NCBI GenBank assembly: GCA_900316205.1
Contig: ONBX01000027.1
Coordinates: forward strand, 1-32,084
Direction: 5' to 3'
Source: an uncultured Eubacteriales bacterium
GTDB taxonomy: Bacteria > Bacillota > Clostridia > Oscillospirales > Oscillospiraceae
Length of the DNA: 32,084 nucleotides
Shown one piece after another: positions 20,816 through 28,271 of the stretch. Numbering within the stretch: position 1 is the stretch's first letter; each line of letters starts with the position of its first letter. Under the pieces are notes generated by a model. The model was not told the DNA's origin. It made no database searches and worked only from the letters and a program-made list of their open reading frames with translations. The translations under genes and the position numbers were made by a program.

Positions 20816-23053
20816 TTAAGGTAATCTGCCGAAGCAGAAGAAATGCTCCTGCCAGTAGCTGGACTGCATGGATGCGTACTGGATCGGGTTGCCGCAGTGG
20901 ATCATCATCCCGTTACCCACGTAGATGGCACAGTGGCTGGCTCCCGGGGTGTCATAGGTCCCCTGGAAGAAAACCAGATCTCCGGGCCTTGCCTCCTGGG
21001 GCGAAACGTAGGTACACACGCCCCGCAGGCCTTCCGCCGAGAGCCGACCGAAGTCCCAGCCGTTTCCGCAGTGGTTCACCACCCAGGAGACGTAACCGCT
21101 GCAGTCAAAGCCAGTCTCCGGGCTGCCGCCGCCCCAGACATAGGGCCGCCCCAGATACTTCTCCGCCTCCCGGATCATGGCGGCAAAGCGGGAGTCACTG
21201 AGGGCCTCGGGCGGAATATCGTAGGACATACCACCATACGAAGACAGATTCTCGACCGAAAACAGATAGCTCCGGTTGCCGTATACGGCGTTATAGATCT
21301 GGTAGTGGCTGGTGTCCTCCTCGTTCAGCCGGTTCCGGATCACAAGGTCCAGGTTCCCGTTGCTGAGGGTCACGCTCAGCCGCCTCACGGTGTGGCTTTC
21401 GGTTACCTCCACCTCTCTCCTTCCGTTGCTGTCGGCCAGCACGGCCTCCCAGGTCTGGTGTCCGTGGGCCTGTGCCTGGGCGTGAGTGTCATAGTACACG
21501 TCAAACTGCACACCGAAGCCGGCAAAGCCGCCGATATCCTCCACCACGTATTCCACGCCATTCATCACCACATGGGTCCCCACGGGCACAAAGGGATTGC
21601 TCCCGTCCACGGCAATGGTGTGCCTTGCCCTCGGATACAGGCCGCTGGCCGTTGGGCCGCCTGCCCAGACGCCGCAGCAGATCGCGCAGTTGCAGTACCC
21701 ACTTGTCACCACCGTACCCAGAGATTCCCCCACCCGCACGGTCCGGGTGCTGGTTTCCGTATAGCTGTCCTCCTGAAAGCTCAGGCTGTACTGCTCCCGA
21801 AAGAGCGATTCCATCTCGCTTTTCACATCATCGGAGTGAAACGCTCCACATTTCAGTGTCAGGTAAGAGATCAGCTGATAGGGGTTGTGGGAGATCTCGT
21901 CGATCTGAAAGCGGTACTCATCGTAGCCCGGATGCGCCGCCCGGATCTGTTCGATCTGATGCTGCAGCTGCGCCTCCCAACCGGCATAAAGAGCCTCCGC
22001 ATCCCAGATGGCCTGATCCTCAGCCAGATACGTGGTCTCCATGAGGGCGCCCTCCGTCTCCGCCACCATGCCGGAAAAGGCACTGAAGATCCCGGCAAAG
22101 AGGATCACCAGCAATCCGGCCGCGGCTGCGATGGCCACAAGTCCCCTGTTCTCCCGGGCAAATTCCCTCACCCGGTTTTTGAGCTTCTCCGGAATGCCAG
22201 GTCTGGGGATCGCGCCTGCCGCCGCTTCCGCTCCGGTGCTCGCTCTCCTGGCACTCTCGGCGTACTGGCGTTTGATCCGCCTCTTTTGGGCCTCCTTCCG
22301 CATTTGGACCTGCTGCGCTTGGTTTGACGGTGCCCCCTCCGCCTCAAAACTCAGCTTGGAGGCGGGCTGCGCCGCTGCGTGCTCCAGCTTTGTGTTCTTC
22401 TGCTGCAGGACTTCCCTTTTCCGCTGCGCGCTCTCCCGCTGCAGCTTTCTCCCTGCGGTGCTGAGGCTCTGCTCGGCCAGCTGCTCGCCCCTGTGGGCTG
22501 CCTGAACACCAAGATTGTCGTCCTCCGTCTCTGCTATCTTCTCATGGGCGGCAGCCACCGCCGTCCTGGGCACGGAGGCGGCAAGCCTTTCCGCAGAAAC
22601 AGCTTTCCCTTCTTCTTTTGCTGGAAGGGGCTCGTCCTCAAAGCGCAGGCGGGAGAGCTGCTTTCGCTTCGTCTTTTTCTGCCTCTGCCGGGTATAGAGC
22701 TGTGGCTCGGTGTGCTCTCTTTCCGCCGTGCGCAGCGGCTCCTGCTTCAGCTCCCGGTGGCTGATGCTTTCGCTTTCCCTGGTCTCCGTTCTTTCCGTGG
22801 CCTCGGGTTTTTCATAGCTCTCCGGGTTTTCGGGTGAAGTACTGTCCTCCTCTGCTCGGGGGCCGTCCGGCTCCGACTGCATCCGCTCCTGCATATCGAG
22901 CTTCCGCTGCTTTTTCTTTGCCTCTTCTGCGATCCGCTTTCGCGCAGCCTTCTTCTTTGCCTTCTTCTTGGGGTCCTCCGGTTCCCGGCTCTCCTCCAGG
23001 CCGCGGAGGCGGCCTGGCGCATCCCGGGGCTCTATACGCAGTCTGCCTTCCAT
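20816..23053 (-). CDS. CD1108-type peptidoglycan hydrolase with 3D and NlpC/P60 domains (745 aa)
   Basis: A cell-wall-opening enzyme of the conjugation channel. Residues 1-300 are very charged, coiled-coil-like and cytoplasmic. One membrane helix is at about 304-327 (LVAIAAAAGLLVILFAGIFS). Outside lies a helical stalk, then a 3D (double-psi barrel) domain near 440-545 (GYCNCAICCGVWAGG, then VEDIGGFAGFGVQFDVYY). At 633-745 is an NlpC/P60 domain with C651 in GFDCSGYV, H707 in ASHCAIYVG and a third catalytic residue in MIHCGN. NlpC/P60 enzymes cut peptide cross-links; 3D domains occur in lytic transglycosylases. The ATG at 23053 opens the frame. It lies between the VirB4 group and DUF4315. Confidence 0.88.
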   Translation of the reverse strand: MEGRLRIEPRDAPGRLRGLEESREPEDPKKKAKKKAARKRIAEEAKKKQRKLDMQERMQSEPDGPRAEEDSTSPENPESYEKPEATERTETRESESISHRELKQEPLRTAEREHTEPQLYTRQRQKKTKRKQLSRLRFEDEPLPAKEEGKAVSAERLAASVPRTAVAAAHEKIAETEDDNLGVQAAHRGEQLAEQSLSTAGRKLQRESAQRKREVLQQKNTKLEHAAAQPASKLSFEAEGAPSNQAQQVQMRKEAQKRRIKRQYAESARRASTGAEAAAGAIPRPGIPEKLKNRVREFARENRGLVAIAAAAGLLVILFAGIFSAFSGMVAETEGALMETTYLAEDQAIWDAEALYAGWEAQLQHQIEQIRAAHPGYDEYRFQIDEISHNPYQLISYLTLKCGAFHSDDVKSEMESLFREQYSLSFQEDSYTETSTRTVRVGESLGTVVTSGYCNCAICCGVWAGGPTASGLYPRARHTIAVDGSNPFVPVGTHVVMNGVEYVVEDIGGFAGFGVQFDVYYDTHAQAQAHGHQTWEAVLADSNGRREVEVTESHTVRRLSVTLSNGNLDLVIRNRLNEEDTSHYQIYNAVYGNRSYLFSVENLSSYGGMSYDIPPEALSDSRFAAMIREAEKYLGRPYVWGGGSPETGFDCSGYVSWVVNHCGNGWDFGRLSAEGLRGVCTYVSPQEARPGDLVFFQGTYDTPGASHCAIYVGNGMMIHCGNPIQYASMQSSYWQEHFFCFGRLP

Positions 23054-23083
23054 CCGCTCTCACCTCCTTCCCCGCTCAGTCGC

Positions 23084-23713
23084 TCAGTTCAGCTCTATAT
23101 ACTCGATCGCGCCAAGGCGAGAGGACACCTCGTCATAGGTTTTCTCCGTCTCCAGCAGGATCTTGGCTAGCTCCCGCGGGGTATAGGGGGTGTCGTTCAG
23201 GAACAGAAGGATGCATTCCGTCAGCGCATCGATCTTCCCCAGCACCGCGTGGGTATCCCGCTCCATCCGGTCCAGGTCGGCATAGGCGATCGCAATCGTT
23301 CCCTTTGGCAGCGCTCTTCCCTCGGCGCTCAGCAGCTGTCCCGGGGCGTGGAGAAAATCCATGCTCTCCCGGCAAACCGCAAAGTCCGGGCAGCTTTCAC
23401 AGCGGGCCGGATCGAAGGCTCCATATTTCGGCAGCGTGAGCCCCAAGTGCTTCATGGGGCAGAGCACCGCCGCCATCAGCGGATCCTTTACCTCGGCAAG
23501 AACATCCTCCAGATGCTCACAGTAGGTCATGATTCTGTCGTGCACATCAGCCGAAGGCTTGTGGGCATAGCGCAGCCTGTGCTCTTCCTCCACCATGTTC
23601 ACCAGGCGCAGGGTCTTCATGCAGAGCCTAGCGGCCAGCATCAGCGTGGCCTGAGCCTCCCCGCGGGAGATCAGGAAAGCATTGGGCAGTTCGTTCTTCT
23701 TTTCATTCGTCAT
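23084..23713 (-). CDS. Conserved ICE protein with a cysteine cluster (209 aa)
   Basis: I recognise no named domain. The protein is soluble and helical. It carries CESCPDFAVC at about residues 108-117, which with C85 in AAVLCPMKH could bind a metal ion. The N-terminal half has helices (RGEAQATLMLAARLCMKT) and the C-terminal half is rich in Leu and Glu (ELAKILLETEKTYDEVSSRL). Proteins of this kind sit between the VirB4 and CD1108 genes in related elements. The start at ATG 23713 is chosen because GGAGGG lies 7 nt upstream; the ATG at 23728 has none. It overlaps the end of the VirB4 gene by 11 nt. Confidence 0.65.
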   Translation of the reverse strand: MTNEKKNELPNAFLISRGEAQATLMLAARLCMKTLRLVNMVEEEHRLRYAHKPSADVHDRIMTYCEHLEDVLAEVKDPLMAAVLCPMKHLGLTLPKYGAFDPARCESCPDFAVCRESMDFLHAPGQLLSAEGRALPKGTIAIAYADLDRMERDTHAVLGKIDALTECILLFLNDTPYTPRELAKILLETEKTYDEVSSRLGAIEYIELN

Positions 23714-26141
23714 GGGCGATCCCTCCATTCTCGTTTACCTCATTGGGCTTGGTTGTCATGATCTGATAGAGCTTGGTGTCCTTGGGAAAGCTGTCCTTGA
23801 AGGGGATGATGGTGTTGCCGTAGAAAAGCAGTCCTTCTCCCTCGTTGCTGTTGGTCACAAAGGACAGCTGGTGCGGGCTGATGTTCAGCTGCTTGGCCAG
23901 GATCTGCCGATCGCCGCCGGCCTGGTTCAGCATCAGCACGAAGTCCGAGTTTTCGAAGATGTTCTCGATCTCCCGGGATGCCAGCAGGTCCTTCACATTC
24001 TGGGTGACGGCCGTGGGCACCCCGCCCCACTTTCGAAAGCGCTTCCAGATCTCCACGCTGTAGGCCGCGGTCTGCTCGTCCTTCAGCAGCAGGTGGAACT
24101 CGTCCATGTAATAGCGGGTGGATTTGTGCTCCGCCCGATTCACGGTGACCCGGTTCCACACCTGGTCCTGCACCACCAGCATGCCGATTTTCTTCAGCTG
24201 CTTGCCCAGCTCCCGGATATCAAAGCAGACCAGGCGGTTGTTGATATCCACGTTGGTTCGGTGGTTGAACACGTTCAGGGAGCCGCTCACGTAGATCTCC
24301 AGCGCCGTGGCGATCCGCTTGGCCTCCGGCTCCTCCTGGGCGAGGATGCTCTCGTACAGATCCTGCATGATGGGCATGTTCTCCGGGGATGGGTTTTCCA
24401 GATAGCGCTGGTAGATGAGCCGGACGCAGCGGTCCACAATGGTCTTTTCCACCGGCTCCAGTCCCGTCTTGGAGCCCACGATCAGCTCGCAGAGGCTCAG
24501 CACGAAATCCGCCTTCAGGCTGATGGGGCTCTCATCCTCGGAGTAGTTGAGGTTGATGTCCAGCGGATTGACGTACTGCCTGCTGTTTGGAGAGATGTGG
24601 ATCACCTGGCCGTGCAGCAGCTCCACCAGGGCGGAGTACTCGCCCTCAGGGTCACAGATGATGATGTCATCGTCGGTGATGAGGAAGGCGTTGGTCATCT
24701 CGCGCTTGGCAGCAAAGGACTTGCCGGAGCCGGGAGTGCCCAGGATCAGGCCGTTGGGGTTTTTCAGCTGCTTCCGGTCTGCCATAATCAGGTTGTTGCT
24801 GATGGCGTTGATGCCGTAGTACAGGGCCTGCCCGGTCTGGAACAGCTCCTCCGTGGTGAAGGGGATGAAGATAGCCGTGGCCGAGGTAGTCAGTGCCCGC
24901 TGGATCTCGATCTGGTTCAGTCCCAGGGGGAGCGAGCTCATCAGCCCCTGCTCCTGCTGGAAGTCCAGCCGCTTCAGGGCGCAGTTGTACTTCTGGGCGA
25001 CGCCGGAGGCCTGAAAGAGGATGTTGTCCAGCTTCTTTTTGCTGCTTGCCGTGTTCATCACCAGCACCGTCACCAGGAACATACGCTCGTTCCGGCTCTG
25101 CAGCTCCTCCAGGAACTTCTTGGCATCGTCCCCGTAGGTGGCCAGGTCCGAGGGCAGCACATCCATGTCGTAGCCGGAGCGTACCGCCTTCTTCTGCTCC
25201 TCGATCTTCATCTTGTCCAGGTCCGTGATCTTGGACTTGATGAGCTTGATGGCCTTGGCCTGGTCGATGCTCTGCACATGCAGGCTCACCACAATGCTGT
25301 TGTCCATCTCCAGAAACTCCGTTAGCATCTTGTCCGAGAGCTCCGGGGCCAGGATCTGCAGATAGGACACCGCGCCCATGGTCTGCCCCATCCGGAAATA
25401 GCGGCTGCTGCGGAAATCAAAGCTGGTGGGGGCAATGAAGTCCCTGGTGGAAAGCCCCGACTGGTGCAGCATGTCATAGCGAAAACGGAAGGGCTCCTGA
25501 GTCTCCTCGTTCATGATCTCATAGAGCAGCTTCAGCCGCTCCCAGCCCTTCAGGGGCCGCCCTGCCGAGCCCATGGCCTTCAGGTTACCCAGGATCTCGG
25601 TCTCGATCCGCTCCAGGGTGGGCTTGGCCTCCTTCAGATTGGCGGCCTCCACCCCGAAGGTGATGTACTTCTTTCGGATCCGGCCGTTGTTGCCCTTGGC
25701 CATCTGCTCCTTCAGCACCCCGTCATACTCCCGCCGGATCTCGTCGAATTCATCGTTTCTCTCATCGATCCGGATGGCTGCCTCCATTTCGGCGATCCTG
25801 GCCTTCTGGCTGATGCAGCTCACCTGCAGGCTGATGCTGGGGTCAAAGTAGTTGTAGAAGTCGCACCAGTAGTTGAAGGCTGTGGTCTTGTCCTCGTTCT
25901 GGGCCAGCTGGTAGTTGATGTCCCCGAATTCGATGCTCTTGGTGTAGAGCCGGTTCGTCACCCGGCAGATCCCGTCCCGGTGCATCTCCCGATAAGGGAT
26001 CGTCTGCTGAGCCGTACCTGGTGCCGCCTTTTTGGCAGGCTTTTCCTTCTGCCGGGGCTTGGTTTTTGCCGGTTCACGCCTTTCTCTTGCTCTTTTTTCC
26101 TTTCCCGCGGGCTTTTTTGCCTTTGGCGCTTTGCGCTTTTG
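23703..26141 (-). CDS. virB4: VirB4/TraE-like conjugation ATPase, CD1110 type (about 812 aa)
   Basis: The main energising ATPase of the type IV secretion channel. The N-terminal part is a VirB4 CagE/TrbE-like domain (GDINYQLAQNEDKTTAFNYW, SLHVQSIDQAKAIKLI). Walker A is GTPGSGKS (about 468-475), with IIICDPEGEY soon after. Walker B is in STRYYMDEFHLLL, followed by a TQNVKDLL motif typical of the family. The first 50 residues are almost all Lys, Arg, Pro and Ala. The ORF opens at ATG 26189, deep inside prgI; TTG 26141, preceded by AGGAGGG, is the better start and still overlaps prgI by 68 nt. An ATG at 25985 is a further, weakly supported option. Confidence 0.9.
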   Translation of the reverse strand, partial: QKRKAPKAKKPAGKEKRARERREPAKTKPRQKEKPAKKAAPGTAQQTIPYREMHRDGICRVTNRLYTKSIEFGDINYQLAQNEDKTTAFNYWCDFYNYFDPSISLQVSCISQKARIAEMEAAIRIDERNDEFDEIRREYDGVLKEQMAKGNNGRIRKKYITFGVEAANLKEAKPTLERIETEILGNLKAMGSAGRPLKGWERLKLLYEIMNEETQEPFRFRYDMLHQSGLSTRDFIAPTSFDFRSSRYFRMGQTMGAVSYLQILAPELSDKMLTEFLEMDNSIVVSLHVQSIDQAKAIKLIKSKITDLDKMKIEEQKKAVRSGYDMDVLPSDLATYGDDAKKFLEELQSRNERMFLVTVLVMNTASSKKKLDNILFQASGVAQKYNCALKRLDFQQEQGLMSSLPLGLNQIEIQRALTTSATAIFIPFTTEELFQTGQALYYGINAISNNLIMADRKQLKNPNGLILGTPGSGKSFAAKREMTNAFLITDDDIIICDPEGEYSALVELLHGQVIHISPNSRQYVNPLDINLNYSEDESPISLKADFVLSLCELIVGSKTGLEPVEKTIVDRCVRLIYQRYLENPSPENMPIMQDLYESILAQEEPEAKRIATALEIYVSGSLNVFNHRTNVDINNRLVCFDIRELGKQLKKIGMLVVQDQVWNRVTVNRAEHKSTRYYMDEFHLLLKDEQTAAYSVEIWKRFRKWGGVPTAVTQNVKDLLASREIENIFENSDFVLMLNQAGGDRQILAKQLNISPHQLSFVTNSNEGEGLLFYGNTIIPFKDSFPKDTKLYQIMTTKPNEVNENGGIAHDE

Positions 26142-26493
26142 CAATGGGCTTTCCCTCCTTTTCCTTGATCTCCTTCTGAAGGGCCGCATAGAAGTTCTCG
26201 GTCCGATAGGGCCGCACGCCCGGCCGCTGAAACCTCATCCGCAGCATGTTCATCAGCACCTTCTCCAGGGGCTGTCCGTCCTTTTCATACATGGCCAGCA
26301 GGAAAAACGGCAGCACGATCAGCATCATGAGGCATGCCGAGAGCGTGTTTCCCAGCACCTTCCTCGTCAGCAGATAGAACGGGATTCCCAGGATCCCGGC
26401 TCCCCCGAAGCACAGGAGCTGCCGTTTGGTCAGGTTGAACAGCACCTTGTTTTTCACCTTCGCCAGGTCCCGCGGGACCGGAACATAGGCCAT
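26074..26493 (-). CDS. prgI: PrgI family membrane protein (139 aa)
   Basis: A small inner-membrane component of Gram-positive type IV secretion systems, like PrgI of pCF10 and the VirB3 group. MAYVPVPRDLAKVKNKVLFN is the typical opening. Two close membrane helices follow (about 32-54 and 59-76), then a cytoplasmic part (LRMRFQRPGVRPYRTENFY) and a tail of mostly Lys, Arg and Gly. The ATG at 26493 has GGAGGGAGG upstream; the ORF opening at 26574 would lie inside the methyltransferase gene. Its 3' end overlaps virB4 in another frame. Confidence 0.9.
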   Translation of the reverse strand: MAYVPVPRDLAKVKNKVLFNLTKRQLLCFGGAGILGIPFYLLTRKVLGNTLSACLMMLIVLPFFLLAMYEKDGQPLEKVLMNMLRMRFQRPGVRPYRTENFYAALQKEIKEKEGKPIAKAQSAKGKKARGKGKKSKRKA

Positions 26494-27049
26494 CCGCCTC
26501 CCTCCTTTCCAGTGAAATATCCGATTGGATCTCATTGCCCCAGGCATCCCAGCCCGGGGCCTTTTCCCGGGCAAAGAGCTCGATGCGCGGCAGCCTGCCC
26601 ATCAGCTCCTCGATGCGCTCCCGCACCTCCCGGGGCTTTCTGCTGTGCTCCTCCACGTGGGAGAGCACGACCTGGTGGACCCTTGTGGAGAGGCGCTTCG
26701 GATGACCCCGGGTGGCAAGCAGACAGAGCTCCGCGTTGCTCCTGGTCCAGTAGCCCATCCCCCATAAGAGAGAATCGGCATTTTTGTTCTGCTTCACCCA
26801 CACGAAGGCCATGGTCTTGTAGGTAAAGCCCCAGGCCTCGATCACCTCCATCGCCTCCCGGAGATTTGGCATCGTTGCCCAGAGGAAGAGGACGCAGTCC
26901 CTTGCCGCCAGGCTCTCCACCGGAAGCGCCTTGATCTCCTCCAGGCACATGGTCGGGTAGTGCAGCTCTGCGCCTCGGGTCCGGTTTTTGGTGGAATACA
27001 CCCGGTACTGCCAGGGCGGGTCTGCGTAGATCACCGCATACTGCTTCAT
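26285..27049 (-). CDS. MT-A70 family DNA adenine methyltransferase with a C-terminal extension into prgI (254 aa)
   Basis: An N6-adenine methyltransferase of the MT-A70 family. MKQYAVIYADPPWQY opens it with the catalytic DPPW at residues 10-13. FLWATMPNL and the AFVWVKQNK segment follow, then WTRSNAELCLLATRGHPKRL and SRKPREVRERIEELM, all typical of phage and element-borne members. The known fold ends near WDAWGNEIQSDI (about residue 178, nt 26514). No stop follows, and the frame runs 74 residues further across the start of prgI to 26285. The start at 27049 lies 5 nt past the VirB6 stop. It probably modifies element DNA against host restriction. Confidence 0.85.
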   Translation of the reverse strand: MKQYAVIYADPPWQYRVYSTKNRTRGAELHYPTMCLEEIKALPVESLAARDCVLFLWATMPNLREAMEVIEAWGFTYKTMAFVWVKQNKNADSLLWGMGYWTRSNAELCLLATRGHPKRLSTRVHQVVLSHVEEHSRKPREVRERIEELMGRLPRIELFAREKAPGWDAWGNEIQSDISLERREADGLCSGPAGPGEGEKQGAVQPDQTAAPVLRGSRDPGNPVLSADEEGAGKHALGMPHDADRAAVFPAGHV

Positions 27050-27054
27050 GGCGC

Positions 27055-27924
27055 TCAGTGGGCGTTGAAGATCGACTTGCTGATGGAGCCGGTCTTGAAG
27101 AGCGCAAAGCAGAGGATCACCGTGTATGCTCCGATGGAAAAGAGTGCCGAGTGGATGTCCTCCGCCACTGTCATGGATCGCACCAGTACGCAGTAGATGC
27201 CAACGATGACCATAATGAAAAAGCCCTGGAAGCCCAGGGCCAGCAGTCCTCTGGCATAGTTGTTCCCGATCTGCCCCCACTCCCGGTTGGTCAGGGTGGC
27301 GAAGGGAACCGGCGCCACAGAGGTGTAAATGTAGATCTCGATCATTCTGCCGTAGAGCACCACCGTGATGAGGATGGAGATGATCTTCATACACATGCTG
27401 ATGAGCATGGTCTCCAGGGCCAGCTGCAGGATCTCCCCAAGCTCCATGTCCTCCATGGCCGCCGTCAGGTCCGCGACCGTAGCGCTCACATCGATAGCGG
27501 TATCCGCCCCGATCACTCCGGCCGCCCGGGACACCAGCTGCTGCCCCAGGTCGAAGATGCCCATCACGAAATCGAAGGTGTGGGTCACCAGGAAGATGGC
27601 CACGAAGGCCTTGAAGAACCACTTGAGAAAGATCCCCGTCTCAAAGTCGTGCATGTTGTTCTTCTCCGTGACCATGGTGATCAGCTCATAGCCCAGCACA
27701 AAGGTGATGATCATCCCCGCAATGGGGATGATCACCGTATTGGAGAGGTTTTGGATCATGGAAAAGATGCTGCCGTTCCAGGCCTGGGGCGATTGCCCCA
27801 CCTCCCCCGCTATGCTGCCGGTCTTGCTGTTCACGTCGGAAAACATGGTGCCCAGGTTACTCAGAATGAAGCTCATGAGGAGTTCGCGGAGCGCCTCTTC
27901 GATCTTTCCTACGATGTCATACAA
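27055..27924 (-). CDS. VirB6/TrbL-like conjugal transfer membrane protein, CD1112 family (289 aa)
   Basis: A polytopic membrane protein of the transfer channel. Five or so hydrophobic segments are visible, among them TVIIPIAGMIITFVLGYEL, WFFKAFVAIFLVTHTFDFV, MLISMCMKIISILITVVLY and GFFIMVIVGIYCVLV. The conserved YTSVAPVPFATLTNREWGQI loop of the CD1112 group precedes the last segments. The ATG at 27924 is 14 nt from the nearest GGAGG, longer than usual, and a GC hairpin sits just upstream. It forms part of the inner-membrane pore with PrgI, VirB4 and Maff2. Confidence 0.88.
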   Translation of the reverse strand: MYDIVGKIEEALRELLMSFILSNLGTMFSDVNSKTGSIAGEVGQSPQAWNGSIFSMIQNLSNTVIIPIAGMIITFVLGYELITMVTEKNNMHDFETGIFLKWFFKAFVAIFLVTHTFDFVMGIFDLGQQLVSRAAGVIGADTAIDVSATVADLTAAMEDMELGEILQLALETMLISMCMKIISILITVVLYGRMIEIYIYTSVAPVPFATLTNREWGQIGNNYARGLLALGFQGFFIMVIVGIYCVLVRSMTVAEDIHSALFSIGAYTVILCFALFKTGSISKSIFNAH

Positions 27925-27945
27925 TCTTCAGCTTCCTCCTTCCCC

Positions 27946-27965
27946 CGCCGGGCAGCCGCCCGGCG
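27946..27965. repeat. GC hairpin next to the ribosome binding site of the VirB6-like gene
   Basis: CGCCGGGC (27946-27953) and GCCCGGCG (27958-27965) form a perfect 8-bp stem with a 4-nt loop between the Maff2 stop and the GGAGG of the VirB6-like gene. It has no T-run, so RNA stability or translation control is more likely than termination. Confidence 0.5.
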
Positions 27966-27974
27966 TTCCCATGC

Positions 27975-28190
27975 TCAGCCAAGAAGGTTGGCCAGCACCG
28001 GGATCACCGTCAGGCCGATCAGGGCGATGCCGCCGCCGGCGATGATCTGCTTGATGCCCTGGGACTTGGCGCCGGGGTTATCGTTGCCGTAGCCCTCCAT
28101 CAGGTTGATCCCGCCCCATGCTCCAAGGCCGCCGCCTACTGCGATGGTGATGGTTTTCAGGGTTCCGATCATCAGGGTGAAAAATTCCAT
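27975..28190 (-). CDS. Maff2 family mobile element protein (71 aa)
   Basis: A small, glycine-rich membrane protein with two hydrophobic helices (TITIAVGGGLGAWGGINLME and QIIAGGGIALIGLTVIPVLA). The linker EGYGNDNPGAKSQG is characteristic of Maff2. The layout resembles the VirB2 pilin-like or TrbC-type subunit of other systems, and Maff2 proteins always lie between VirD4 and VirB6 genes in this class. GGAGGAAGG lies before the ATG at 28190. Confidence 0.92.
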   Translation of the reverse strand: MEFFTLMIGTLKTITIAVGGGLGAWGGINLMEGYGNDNPGAKSQGIKQIIAGGGIALIGLTVIPVLANLLG

Positions 28191-28217
28191 TTATCCTTCC
28201 TCCTTTTCCCGGGAAAT

Positions 28218-28263
28218 AAAAAAAGCGGGGAGCTCAGCCTGTGTAAACTGAACTCCCCGCTTT
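28218..28263 (-). terminator. Intrinsic terminator between virD4 and the Maff2 gene
   Basis: On the minus strand AAAGCGGGGAGTTCAG and CTGAGCTCCCCGCTTT make a stem of about 15 bp followed by a run of T residues. It is the most complete terminator within the conjugation operon and lies 9 nt after the virD4 stop. It may let only part of the transcription reach the channel genes, or an unseen promoter may restart it. Confidence 0.8.
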
Positions 28264-28271
28264 CGCCTTCC

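Noticed and set aside
23682-25325. A 547-codon plus-strand frame, with similar ones at 7988-9790, 12214-13749, 20843-22327 and 28842-30581
   Set aside because: All are mirror frames of well-supported minus-strand genes (VirB4, ArdA fusion, TopB, CD1108-type hydrolase, VirD4) and show no family features.
27050-27622. The upstream part of the frame that contains the MT-A70 gene
   Set aside because: Residues before MKQYAV are a Gly/His/Arg-rich shadow of the VirB6-like gene, and the enzyme clearly starts at 27049.
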